Shown here one piece after another: positions 8,786 to 16,721 of a stretch of DNA of 64,000 nucleotides. The stretch is from Sphingomonadaceae bacterium (GTDB lineage: Bacteria > Pseudomonadota > Alphaproteobacteria > Sphingomonadales > Sphingomonadaceae), in NCBI GenBank assembly GCA_025056155.1, contig JANWWL010000009.1, positions 62,001-126,000 of the forward strand, written 5' to 3'. The notes below the pieces were generated by a model. It was not told the DNA's origin. It saw only the letters and a list, made by a program, of their open reading frames with translations, and did not search any database. Positions within the stretch are counted from its first letter, which is position 1, and each line of letters starts with the position of its first letter. The translations under genes and the position numbers were made by a program.

Positions 8786-10416
8786 TGTACCGGCCCGACG
8801 AGATCGACCGCGCGATCGTGGACGCGCGCGTGGCGGAGTTCCGCGACCAGGTGGCCCGGCGCCTGTCAGGCGAGCTTGATGAAGATCATTTCAAGCCGTT
8901 GCGGCTGAAGAACGGACTTTATCTTCAGTTGCACGCCTACATGCTGCGCGTGGCCATCCCGTATGGCGTGCTGTCGGCCGAGCAGTTGCGAATGCTGGCC
9001 GACGTCGCCCGGCGTTACGACCGCGGCTATGGACATTTCACGACCCGCCAGAACATCCAGTTCAACTGGGTGAAGCTCGAGGAGGCGCCCGATCTGCTGG
9101 CGGACTTGGCCCGGGTAGGCCTGCACGCGATCCAGACGAGCGGGAACTGCGTGCGCAACATCACCTCGGACCCTTACGCCGGCGCGGCGGCGGACGAGGT
9201 GGTGGATCCGCGGCCGTGGGCCGAACTGTTGCGGCAATGGTCGACCCTGCACCCTGAATTCAGCTACCTGCCGCGCAAGTTCAAGATCGCGATCACGGGC
9301 GCTCCGGTCGACCGGGCAGCAATCCGCTTCCACGACATCGGATTGGAACTGCGGCGCTTGGAGGGCCGACTGGGCCTGAAGGTCTATGTGGGCGGGGGCA
9401 TGGGCCGGACGCCGATGCTGGGCGCGTGCATTCGCGACTTTCTGCCGGCCGAGGAGTTCCTCTCGTACTGTGAAGCGATCCTGCGCGTGTATAATCGCCA
9501 CGGGCGCCGGGACAATATCCACAAGGCGCGGATCAAGATCCTGGTGCAGGCGCTGGGTGCTGAGCAGTTCGCAGCTGAAGTCGAGCGCGAACATGCGCAT
9601 CTGAAGGGCCAGGGCATCGATGCGCCCTGGGGGGAAGTGGAACGGATCGCCGCGCACTTCACCGATCCGCCGTTCACGCTTGGCTTGCCCGACGACTTCC
9701 GTGTCGATGCACTCGACCCCGGGTTGGAGCGCTGGGTGGCCCGGCAGGTGATGCGGCATCGGGTCCCGGGCTATCGGATCGTGAACGTTTCGCTGAAACC
9801 GCCGGGCGGGATTCCCGGGGATGCCAGTGCCGAGCAGATGGAGGCGATCGCCGAGTTGGCCGACGCCTATTCGTTCGGCGAGGTGCGCGTGACGCACGCG
9901 CAGAACCTGGTGCTGCCGCACGTGCGCGCCATCGACATCCCGGCGGTCTACCGTGCCCTGATGCAGGTGGGGTTGGCCGAGGCGAACCTGGACCTTGCCT
10001 CGGACATCATTTGCTGTCCGGGGCTCGATTACTGCACCTTGGCCAACGCACGCTCGATCCCGGTGGCGCAGGCGCTGGCGGATCGCCTGCGGCCCATTGA
10101 AGCCGAGCTCGGCGAACTCAAGATCAAGGTGTCAGGTTGCATCAACGCCTGCGGGCACCATCACGCGGGCCACATCGGCATCCTGGGCGTGGATCGGAAG
10201 GGAACCGAGAACTACCAGCTGCTGCTGGGGGGATCGGGTGCCGAGGACGCGAGCCTGGCCCAGATCCTGGGACCGGGCTTCACGGCCGAGGGCGTCGTGG
10301 AAGCCGTGGCCCGGGTGGTGGACGTCTACCGTCGGGAACGTGCCGCAGGCGAGCGGTTCCTTGATACCTATCGGCGCCTTGGGCCGGCTCCGTTCCGGGA
10401 GGCGGTCTATGGTTGA
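8785..10416 (+). CDS. cysI: Sulfite reductase, siroheme/[4Fe-4S] subunit
   Basis: This 543-residue protein reduces sulfite to sulfide for cysteine synthesis. Two ferredoxin-like repeats are visible, with RQNIQFNWVKLEE and TSGNCVRNITSDP in the first half. The siroheme/[4Fe-4S] ligands are C411-x5-C417 (CPGLDYC) and C452-x3-C456 (CINAC), followed by GHHHAGHIGILG. The ATG at 8785 overlaps the upstream stop; a TTG three codons earlier is less likely. No CysJ flavoprotein is adjacent, so the electron donor (ferredoxin or another reductase) is not evident here. Confidence 0.93.
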   Translation: MYRPDEIDRAIVDARVAEFRDQVARRLSGELDEDHFKPLRLKNGLYLQLHAYMLRVAIPYGVLSAEQLRMLADVARRYDRGYGHFTTRQNIQFNWVKLEEAPDLLADLARVGLHAIQTSGNCVRNITSDPYAGAAADEVVDPRPWAELLRQWSTLHPEFSYLPRKFKIAITGAPVDRAAIRFHDIGLELRRLEGRLGLKVYVGGGMGRTPMLGACIRDFLPAEEFLSYCEAILRVYNRHGRRDNIHKARIKILVQALGAEQFAAEVEREHAHLKGQGIDAPWGEVERIAAHFTDPPFTLGLPDDFRVDALDPGLERWVARQVMRHRVPGYRIVNVSLKPPGGIPGDASAEQMEAIAELADAYSFGEVRVTHAQNLVLPHVRAIDIPAVYRALMQVGLAEANLDLASDIICCPGLDYCTLANARSIPVAQALADRLRPIEAELGELKIKVSGCINACGHHHAGHIGILGVDRKGTENYQLLLGGSGAEDASLAQILGPGFTAEGVVEAVARVVDVYRRERAAGERFLDTYRRLGPAPFREAVYG

Positions 10417-10816
10417 GATCTTGGCGCTGGACGGGCGCGCGCGCACGGCGGCCCCCGACGCGTGGGTGGAGCCGGAAGACGACGTGAGGGCGCGGCCCCA
10501 ACTTCTGGATTGCGCGGTGGTGGCCGTGCGCTTCCCACGCTTCCGCGACGGCCGGGGCTACTCCTCGGGCCGACTGCTGAGGGAGCTGGGGTTTGGGGGC
10601 GACCTGAGGGCGGCGGGTGACGTGACGGTCGACCAGTTGTGGTTCCTGAAGCGCGCGGGCTTCAGCTCCGTGGCGCCCGACCGGCCGATCCACGAGGAGT
10701 CGGCACGCCGGGCGCTGGAGCGCTATCCCTTCGCGTATCAGCGCGGGCAGGACGGTTCGCCCGCGGCCTTCGAATTGCGAGCGGCGAGCGCGCAGCGTGG
10801 CCCGGCCGGCAGGTGA
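10409..10816 (+). CDS. DUF934 family protein of sulfate assimilation operon
   Basis: This 135-residue protein has the DUF934 core: FPRFRDGRGYSSGRLLRELGF followed by LRAAGDVTVDQLWFLKRAGF. Members lie between cysI and cysH in many proteobacteria and are thought to help sulfite reduction, but I know of no defined activity. The gene overlaps the cysI end by 8 nt and the cysH start by 20 nt, so it is probably translated as part of the operon. The ATG at 10409 is chosen because homology begins shortly after it. Confidence 0.85.
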   Translation: MVEILALDGRARTAAPDAWVEPEDDVRARPQLLDCAVVAVRFPRFRDGRGYSSGRLLRELGFGGDLRAAGDVTVDQLWFLKRAGFSSVAPDRPIHEESARRALERYPFAYQRGQDGSPAAFELRAASAQRGPAGR

Positions 10817-11516
10817 CCTCGAGGCCGAGCCGTTCGCGCGGCAGGCGGACCGACTTTCGGCCGAGGAGCTGATCGCTTGGGCGTTGGCTCCGGAGCGGCC
10901 GTTGGGACGGGTGGCCGTCGTCTCGTCGTTCGGCGCGGAGTCGGCCGTGCTTCTGGACATGGTGGCCGCCGTGGACCGGGCGGCGCCGGTGCTGTTCGTG
11001 AACACGTTGCGCCTGTTCCCGGAGACCCTGGCGTATGCCCGCGAGCTGAGCCGGCACCTGGGCCTTAAAGACGTCCGCTGGTTGGTGCCGGAACAAGCCC
11101 GACTGGAGGAACGGGACCCGCGGGCCTTGCGCTGGTCGTACGACCCGGACGGCTGCTGCCACGTGCGGAAGGTGGAGCCGCTGGAGGCCGCCCTGACGGA
11201 GTTCGACTGCTGGATCAGCGGGCGCAAGCGTTATCAATCGGCCACGCGGGCCGGCTTGCCCAAGATGGAACGGGATGCGGCGGGTCGGCTGAAGCTCAAT
11301 CCCTTGGCCGACTGGACGGCCGAGAAGTTGCGGGCGTATGCCATGCGCAGGGGCTTGCCGCCGCATCCCTTGGTGGCGGCGGGATACCTGTCGATCGGTT
11401 GCCAGCCCTGCACGAGCCGGGTGCGCCCGGGAGAGGACCCGCGCGCGGGGCGATGGCGCGGCTGGGACAAGACCGAATGCGGAATTCACGGCCCAGCGCA
11501 CGATCCCGTGTTCTAA
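10797..11516 (+). CDS. cysH: Phosphoadenylyl/adenylyl-sulfate reductase, [4Fe-4S] type
   Basis: This 239-residue thiol-dependent reductase converts activated sulfate to sulfite. It has the nucleotide-binding VVSSFGAESAVLL, then two cysteine pairs: CC in DGCCHVRKVEP and CxxC in IGCQPCT. The C-terminal ECGIH carries the catalytic cysteine. The two cysteine pairs ligate a [4Fe-4S] cluster and mark the APS-reducing subgroup, unlike enterobacterial PAPS reductase. So the substrate is most likely adenylyl sulfate. The start is GTG at 10797 inside the DUF934 gene. It is the last gene of the cobA operon. Confidence 0.92.
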   Translation: MARPAGDLEAEPFARQADRLSAEELIAWALAPERPLGRVAVVSSFGAESAVLLDMVAAVDRAAPVLFVNTLRLFPETLAYARELSRHLGLKDVRWLVPEQARLEERDPRALRWSYDPDGCCHVRKVEPLEAALTEFDCWISGRKRYQSATRAGLPKMERDAAGRLKLNPLADWTAEKLRAYAMRRGLPPHPLVAAGYLSIGCQPCTSRVRPGEDPRAGRWRGWDKTECGIHGPAHDPVF

Positions 11517-11599
11517 AGCAGGCCATCAGGGCCGAGCGCTTGCGCGAACGGAGGCTCCGTCCCTAGGGTCGCCCCGACCTTGCGGCAGCGCACCCATCC

Positions 11600-12076
11600 T
11601 TGGCGGAAACCCATCGCATCATCTCGATCGAGCTCGACGAGAAGACCGTTCTGTGGCGGAACGCCGACGTCGAGCAAGAGCGGCGGGTCGCGATCTTCGA
11701 CCTGCTGGAAGGCAACAGCTTCCATCCCCTGGGCTTGGGCCACGAGGGTCCCTACCGCCTGCTGTTGCGGGTGGAGGACGGTCGGCTGGCGATGGATATC
11801 GCCGACCCGGAGCGTCGGCCGCTTGGGACCATCCTCCTGGGTCTGGCGCCGTTCCGCAGGATCATCCGAGAATACTTCGCGATCTGCGAGAGCTACTATA
11901 AGGCGATCCGCCAGGCCTCGCCGAGTGCCATCGAGACCATCGACATGGCCAGACGCGCAATCCACAACGAGGCAGCACAGCTCTTGCTCGAACGGCTGGA
12001 CGGCAAGGTCGAACTGGATTTCGACACCGCGCGCCGGCTGTTCACGCTGATCTGCGTCCTGCACATCCGGCAATAG
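11600..12076 (+). CDS. UPF0262 family protein
   Basis: This 158-residue soluble protein matches the alphaproteobacterial UPF0262 family. It shows the characteristic HRIISIELDE start and the FRRIIREYFAICESYYKAI segment, then a helical C-terminus ending in FTLICVLHIR. Function is unknown. The first usable start is TTG at 11600. It lies 9 bp upstream of dcd in the same direction and is probably co-transcribed with it. Confidence 0.8.
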   Translation: MAETHRIISIELDEKTVLWRNADVEQERRVAIFDLLEGNSFHPLGLGHEGPYRLLLRVEDGRLAMDIADPERRPLGTILLGLAPFRRIIREYFAICESYYKAIRQASPSAIETIDMARRAIHNEAAQLLLERLDGKVELDFDTARRLFTLICVLHIRQ

Positions 12077-12085
12077 GAGGACGGC

Positions 12086-12640
12086 ATGGGGGTGATGCCG
12101 GATTGGTGGATCCGGGAGCGAGCCTTGAAGGACGGGATGATCGAGCCCTTCGTGGAAGCCCAGCGGCGCGAAGGCCGGATCTCGTATGGGCTTTCGTCCT
12201 ACGGCTATGATGCCCGGGTGGCGGACGAGTTCAAGATTTTCACCAACGTGGACAACGCCATCGTGGACCCCAAGGCGTTCTCGGCAGCCAGTTTCGTGGA
12301 TCGCCGGCAGGACGTGTGCGTGGTGCCCCCCAACAGTTTCGTGTTGGCCAGAACCGTGGAATACTTCCGGATCCCGCGCGACATCATCGTGATCTGCCTG
12401 GGCAAGAGCACCTACGCGCGCTGTGGGATCATCGTGAACGTGACCCCGCTGGAACCGGAATGGGAAGGGCACGTAACCCTGGAATTCTCGAACACGACCC
12501 CCCTGCCGGCCCGGATCTACGCCAACGAGGGCGCATGCCAGTTCCTGTTCCTGAAGGCCGAGGGCGTGTGCGAAACCAGCTATCGCGATCGTGCCGGCAA
12601 GTACCTGGGGCAGACGGGCGTGACGCTGCCGCGCCTCTGA
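12086..12640 (+). CDS. dcd: dCTP deaminase
   Basis: This 184-residue protein deaminates dCTP to dUTP for thymidylate synthesis. It shows [16 protein letters not shown] near residue 38, [24 protein letters not shown] with the catalytic glutamate region near residue 115, and a C-terminal [10 protein letters not shown]. Length fits the trimeric family. A good ribosome site (AGGAGG) lies 8 nt before ATG 12086. The gene converges with the GTA-linked repressor gene; their stops are 29 bp apart. Confidence 0.94.
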   Translation: MGVMPDWWIRERALKDGMIEPFVEAQRREGRISYGLSSYGYDARVADEFKIFTNVDNAIVDPKAFSAASFVDRRQDVCVVPPNSFVLARTVEYFRIPRDIIVICLGKSTYARCGIIVNVTPLEPEWEGHVTLEFSNTTPLPARIYANEGACQFLFLKAEGVCETSYRDRAGKYLGQTGVTLPRL

Positions 12641-12669
12641 CCCGCCGCGCGAGAAGCGGGCTCCGGGCC

Positions 12670-13239
12670 CTAGGGGCGCAAGCGTCTAAGAAGCAGGGCC
12701 ACGCGCCCCAGCCACGGCGCATCGGCCACCACGAGCTGCCGCGCGCCCGGCGCCGGCGGAACCACGTGGAGCCGGCCGCCGTCGAGAGCGACGAGCCGAC
12801 CGAAGGCGAACCGGCCGAGCGGTCGAGGCACCAGCACGTCCATGTTCAGCGCTTCGGCGAACCGATCAGGGGTAAGTTGGTCGAGCCAGAGAACGTCGCC
12901 GGCTCGGTAGTCGCCAGTCGTGACCTCGACGACGACACCGATCGCCGTGCCACCGGGGATGGGCGGCGGGAGGCTCATCGTCTGCTGCGGTGCCACAGCG
13001 CCGTCGGCCCCCAGGAGCGCGGCCACCGGAACGGAGGACCGGGCGGGCCCGGGCAGGAGGTCGACCGGGTCGCAGTCGAGAGCCCGGGCCAGGCGCTCGA
13101 GCCAAGGCAAGGTCAGGCGACGTAGCCCGGTCTCGAGCCGTCCGATGGTGACGGCGGTGGTGGGCGGCCGACAGCGGGCTGCCACTTCGGCAAGCGTGAG
13201 ACCGCGGGCCATGCGAATCTCGCGCAATCGGGAGGTCAT
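12670..13239 (-). CDS. CI-like XRE transcriptional regulator, divergent from the GTA-like cluster
   Basis: This 189-residue protein has an N-terminal helix-turn-helix of the XRE/Cro type (about residues 1-55: RLREIRMARGLTLAEVA then RLETGLRRLTLPWLERLA). The C-terminal half, with GDYRAGDVLWLDQ and FAFGRLVALDGGRLHVVPP, resembles the beta-rich dimerisation domain of phage CI/LexA-type repressors. I see no clear catalytic Ser/Lys dyad for self-cleavage. AGGAGG lies 8 nt before ATG 13239. It is divergent from a DUF6456 gene with 90 bp between, like a phage switch. By analogy with the Caulobacter GTA repressor RogA it may repress the DUF6456 gene and the cluster; this is inference. Confidence 0.75.
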   Translation of the reverse strand: MTSRLREIRMARGLTLAEVAARCRPPTTAVTIGRLETGLRRLTLPWLERLARALDCDPVDLLPGPARSSVPVAALLGADGAVAPQQTMSLPPPIPGGTAIGVVVEVTTGDYRAGDVLWLDQLTPDRFAEALNMDVLVPRPLGRFAFGRLVALDGGRLHVVPPAPGARQLVVADAPWLGRVALLLRRLRP

Positions 13240-13257
13240 CGCGGGCGCCTCCTGTTC

Positions 13258-13269
13258 CGACGTTCGTCG
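13258..13269. promoter_or_regulatory. Inverted repeat, possible operator between repressor and DUF6456 gene
   Basis: A 5-bp inverted repeat (CGACG-TT-CGTCG) lies 19 bp upstream of the CI-like gene and about 60 bp before the DUF6456 gene. Its place in a 90-bp divergent promoter region fits an operator for the XRE protein. The arms are short and GC-rich, so chance is possible. Confidence 0.3.
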
Positions 13270-13329
13270 CCCTTTCCTACAGGACAACCAGAATGGCACA
13301 AGCGCCGTGTCGGCACGGGAGGCGCGTCG

Positions 13330-13848
13330 ATGATCGATCCGAAGGATTATCCCAACCGAGTCCTGGCGCGGCGGCGGCTCGCGCCGGCCGACGCCGTGGG
13401 CCGGCAGGTGGTGTTCGAGAACGAGCGGGAGTCGCCTCTCACCTGGCTGCACCGGCGCGGAATGCTGACCGATCGGCAATACGCCGCTGGCGAGCGGCTT
13501 GTGAAAACCTTTCACGAGGCCGGTTTGGCGGGCCGGGTCACGATGCGCTGGGACGCCGTGCCGGCCGACGGCGCTGCCGGACCCTGGGGTGCGGACCGGA
13601 GCGTGCTGGGCCGCATGGACGCGCGCCGGCGTTTCCATGAGGCCATGGATGCGGTCGGGCCGGGGCTGTCGGACATTCTGTGGCGCGTGGTGTGCGCCGG
13701 CGAAGGCCTCGCGACCGCGGAGCGCGCGCTCGGATGGCCGGTGCGTTCCGGAAAGCTGGTGCTGGGGATCGCCTTGGACAGGCTCGCGGCCCACTACGAT
13801 GGCCGAAGTGGTAAAAATCATCTTGACAAGCGTAACGCTATGGGTTAG
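13330..13848 (+). CDS. DUF6456 domain protein, possible GTA activator (GafA/GafZ-like)
   Basis: This 172-residue protein has the DUF6456 pattern known from alphaproteobacteria: ESPLTWLHRRG near residue 36, then QYAAGERLVKTFHEAGLAGRV, and a C-terminal helical part with GWPVRSGKLVLGIALDRLAAHY. The N-terminal DNA-binding extension found in longer members is missing. DUF6456-type regions are, as I recall, part of the GTA activator GafA and its Caulobacter counterpart GafZ. Its position directly before the structural cluster supports an activating or antiterminating role, but this is inference. GGGAGG precedes ATG 13330. The last 15 codons do not look conserved and overlap a promoter-like element. 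Confidence 0.65.
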   Translation: MIDPKDYPNRVLARRRLAPADAVGRQVVFENERESPLTWLHRRGMLTDRQYAAGERLVKTFHEAGLAGRVTMRWDAVPADGAAGPWGADRSVLGRMDARRRFHEAMDAVGPGLSDILWRVVCAGEGLATAERALGWPVRSGKLVLGIALDRLAAHYDGRSGKNHLDKRNAMG

Positions 13849-13851
13849 GCG
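13823..13851 (+). promoter_or_regulatory. Probable GTA-cluster promoter with internal palindrome
   Basis: A perfect -35 (TTGACA, 13823-13828) is followed 17 bp later by a poor -10 (TAGGCG, 13846-13851). The spacer begins with a perfect inverted repeat AGCGT-A-ACGCT (13829-13839). The element sits in an AT-richer patch inside the 3' end of the DUF6456 gene, about 150 bp before terminase. A strong -35 with a weak -10 suggests dependence on an activator. The start point is not known. Confidence 0.4.
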
Positions 13852-13860
13852 TAGGCCCAG

Positions 13861-13882
13861 GCTCCGGAACTGCGTCCGGAGC
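13861..13882 (+). terminator. Leader hairpin before terminase (possible antitermination target)
   Basis: A perfect 8-bp stem (GCTCCGGA / TCCGGAGC) with a 6-nt loop lies just downstream of the predicted start point. A pyrimidine-rich run follows. A second long-loop repeat (GGCGGCC at 13910-13916, GGCCGCC at 13938-13944) is nearby. The 152 bp between the DUF6456 gene and terminase hold no gene that I recognise; in particular I see no small terminase (RcGTA g1). Such a leader would suit transcription control by antitermination. Confidence 0.4.
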
Positions 13883-14000
13883 GCCTTCCTCCTCCCCTGA
13901 CGAACGACTGGCGGCCGGTCCGGCCCGACCAACGGGTGGCCGCCGCTTCTTGTCAGGTCGGGCGGCGGAGGCGGGAGCGGGCCTTGGGGGAGCGCCGGAA

Positions 14001-15326
14001 ATGACGGGCGGGAGGACGCGCCCGCGGGAGTGGTCGCTCTTGGAGCGGCTGGCGCGTCTGCCGGCGCGCGAACGGGAACGCTGTCTTGAGGGCGTGCCCC
14101 TAGACCTTGCCCGCCGGCTGCTAGGAGACTGGAAATTCCGCGCTCGGCCGTCCCAGTTGCCGCCACCGGGCGATTGGTCGGTATGGCTCATCCTGGCGGG
14201 GCGAGGTTTCGGGAAGACCCGGACCGGTGCCGAATGGGTGATCGCCCGTGCTCTTGAGGTGCCGGGCTGTCGGATCGCGCTGGTGGGTGCCACCCACGCC
14301 GATGCCCTGGGCGTGATGGTGCGGGGGGAATCGGGCATCCTGGCCTCGGCGCCCGAGGAGTTCCGGCCGGCCTACCGCCCGGGCCGGCGCGAGTTGCGTT
14401 GGGCGAACGGATCGGTGGCCACCCTGTTTTCGGCCGTGGAGCCGGACCGGTTGCGCGGTCCGCAGTTCCACTTCGCATGGTGCGACGAACTGGCGGCCTG
14501 GGCCCGACCCAAGGAGGCATGGGACAACCTGCGCCTGGGCCTGCGGCTGGGGGACCGCCCGCGCCTGGTGGTGACCACCACCCCGCGTCCGACCGCGTTC
14601 GTGAAGGCCGTGATGGAGGCGCCCGACACCGTGGTTACCCGGGGGTCGACCTATGACAACCGCATCAATCTGCCGGCGAGCTACGTGCGCGACGTCACCG
14701 CCCTCTATGCCGCCACCGCGCTCGGCCGGCAGGAGCTCGAAGGGGAGTACCTGGACCGCGTGCCCGGCGCGCTGTGGAGCCGCGACGGCCTCGAGCGCTG
14801 CCGGAAACCGCTTTCGGGCGAACTGACCCGGGTGGTGGTGGGCGTCGATCCGCCCGCTGGGACGGGCACGTGCGGGATCGTGGTGGCCGGACGCGACCGC
14901 GACGGCCGGGCTTGGGTGCTGGCCGACGCCAGCGTCGCGGACACGGGCCCCGACCAGTGGGCCGCGGCGGTCCGCAGTGCGGCCGACCGCGCGTGCGCCG
15001 ACCTGGTGGTGGTGGAGACGAACAACGGAGGCACGATGGTGGAGCAGGTTCTGCGGGCCGGCGGACACACCTTGCCCATCCGCACCGTGAAGGCGTCGGT
15101 GGGCAAGGTGGCGCGGGCCGAACCGGTGGCCGCGCTCTATGCGCGCGGCCTCGTCCACCATGTGCAGCCGTTCCGAGAGCTCGAGGACCAGCTGTGCGGG
15201 TTGGTCCAAGGGGGTGGCTACGTGGGGCCGGGCGCCTCTCCGGACCGAGCGGACGCCCTGGTGTGGGCGCTGACCGAACTGATGTTGCGTCCTCCGGCGG
15301 GCCAACCCTCCTTCCGGGTTCTGTAG
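14001..15326 (+). CDS. Terminase large subunit (GTA g2 homologue)
   Basis: This 441-residue DNA-packaging motor has an ATPase domain with LAGRGFGKTRTGAEWV (Walker A) near residue 65 and FAWCDELAAW (Walker B) near residue 160. The nuclease domain follows, with VVVGVDPPAG and VVVETNNGG acidic residues and a late SPDRADALVWALTEL. This is the RcGTA g2 / DNA-packaging family (Terminase_6). It pumps host DNA into proheads in GTAs. The ATG at 14001 is chosen; an in-frame TTG at 13950 would add 17 residues. It is intact and starts the structural cluster. Confidence 0.92.
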   Translation: MTGGRTRPREWSLLERLARLPARERERCLEGVPLDLARRLLGDWKFRARPSQLPPPGDWSVWLILAGRGFGKTRTGAEWVIARALEVPGCRIALVGATHADALGVMVRGESGILASAPEEFRPAYRPGRRELRWANGSVATLFSAVEPDRLRGPQFHFAWCDELAAWARPKEAWDNLRLGLRLGDRPRLVVTTTPRPTAFVKAVMEAPDTVVTRGSTYDNRINLPASYVRDVTALYAATALGRQELEGEYLDRVPGALWSRDGLERCRKPLSGELTRVVVGVDPPAGTGTCGIVVAGRDRDGRAWVLADASVADTGPDQWAAAVRSAADRACADLVVVETNNGGTMVEQVLRAGGHTLPIRTVKASVGKVARAEPVAALYARGLVHHVQPFRELEDQLCGLVQGGGYVGPGASPDRADALVWALTELMLRPPAGQPSFRVL

Positions 15327-15353
15327 GGCTTGGGCGGGCGCAGGAGGAATCCT

Positions 15354-15578
15354 TTGTCGACGAAGAGGTTCGTGGACTGGCTCCGGATGAGGGCCGGCGA
15401 GACTTCGACGTGGGTCGGTCTGGCGATCATCGCCGTCACCTTGGGCAACGATCCCCTGAAGGCGGCCCAGCTCGTTCAGGCCCTGTCGCTCATCCTAGGC
15501 GGCGGGCTGGTGGCCGTGGGACCCGTCCCCGAAGGTGAGGCTACGCGGCCCAGCGAGCCTGGACGCGGAGAGGCCTGA
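15354..15578 (+). CDS. Small single-span membrane protein between terminase and portal (holin-like?)
   Basis: This 74-residue protein has a basic N-terminus and one or two hydrophobic stretches (WVGLAIIAVTLG at about residues 21-32; LVQALSLILGGGLVAVG at about residues 40-57). The start is TTG at 15354, six nt after a perfect AGGAGG. Its stop overlaps the portal ATG (TGATG). Size and topology fit small phage holins or holin-like membrane proteins, but there is no sequence signature. I do not know a counterpart at this position in RcGTA. No endolysin lies in the window. Confidence 0.6.
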   Translation: MSTKRFVDWLRMRAGETSTWVGLAIIAVTLGNDPLKAAQLVQALSLILGGGLVAVGPVPEGEATRPSEPGRGEA

Positions 15579-16721
15579 TGCGTTGGCCTTTCCGGCCGGC
15601 GCGGCGGACGGCGGGCGGCAAGGGGCTGACCGACGTGCGCCATTGGGCGGCCGGCCTGCACGGCGGTCCGGGCGAGCCCCCGGCGTCTTACGCTGCCCGA
15701 GTGGAGGAGGCCTACGGCCGCAACGCGATCGCTCAGCGCGCAGTGCGCCTGGTGGCCGAGGCCGTGGGCCATGCCCCCATCGTGGTGGCCGGCGAAGATC
15801 ACCCAGCCGCCGCTTTGCTGGGCCCCGACCAGCGCGAGGCGGTGGCCACCCATCTGCTTCTGAACGGCAACGCATACCTGGCGACCGGCCTCGACCACCA
15901 CGGCCGGCCGGCCGCCCTCTGGCCAATCCGGCCCGACACCATCCAGGTGGAGCCAGGACCCGACGGCTGGCCGAAGGCCTACGTCCAACGGCTGGCGGAG
16001 GGCAAGCGGGTGTGGCCCGCCGACTGGGGCGAGGGCGAGCCGCCGTTGCTGCACCTGAAACTGTTCAACCCCTTGGACGATCGGCTCGGCATGGGGTGCC
16101 TCGGGGCGGCGGCGGACGCCGTTGCCTTGCTCAACGCAGCCGCCCGCTGGAACCGCAGCCTGATCGCCAATGCGGCCCGTCCCTCGGGCGCGCTGGTGCA
16201 CGAAGCCCCCGACGGCGCGCCCCTGTCGGCCGAGCAGTTCGAGCGGCTGCGCGCCGAGCTGGAGGCGGCCTTCCAAGGCGCGTTGAACGCAGGCCGGCCC
16301 ATGCTCCTGGACGGGGGTCTGAAATGGCAGCCCTTGGCCCTGACACCGGCCGAACTGGACTTCGCCCGCGCGCGAGGCGGCCGCCCGGGAGGTGGCGTTG
16401 GCCTTCGGCGTGCCGCCCATGCTGTTGGGACTGCCGGGCGATGCGACCTACGCGAACTACGCCCAAGCCAACGTGGCCTTGTGGCGCCTGACGGTGCTGC
16501 CGCTGCTCAACAAGATCCTGCATCGGGTTTCGGAGTATCTGTCGCGGTTCTGGCCAGGACTGCGGCTGGAGCCCGACCTGGATGCCATTCCGGCCCTGTG
16601 GAGCGATCGCGAAGCGCTGTGGCGGCACGTGGCCGAGGCCGATTTCCTGAGCCGTGACGAGAAACGAGCCCTGTTGGGTTGGGGGCCCGCCGCGCCCGAA
16701 GGCGAGGGAGGCGAGCGTTGA
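15578..16721 (+). pseudogene. HK97-type portal protein (GTA g3 homologue), frameshifted
   Basis: The portal forms the dodecameric DNA gate at one capsid vertex. The first frame (15578 to about 16375) gives about 265 residues with NAIAQRAVRLVAEAVG, HLLLNGNAYLATG and ALWPIRPDTIQVEP. The second frame resumes with REVALAFGVPPMLLGLPGD and continues to the stop at 16721, matching the portal C-terminus. The break lies in a CG-repeat (16364-16380), where one extra or two missing bases would restore the frame. All conserved parts are present on both sides. So this is either a recent mutation or a sequencing error in a CG run. Confidence 0.8.

Noticed and set aside
13849-14000. Small terminase remnant
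   Set aside because: Translations of the three forward frames gave only stops or Gly/Ala/Pro-rich text with no helix-turn-helix pattern.
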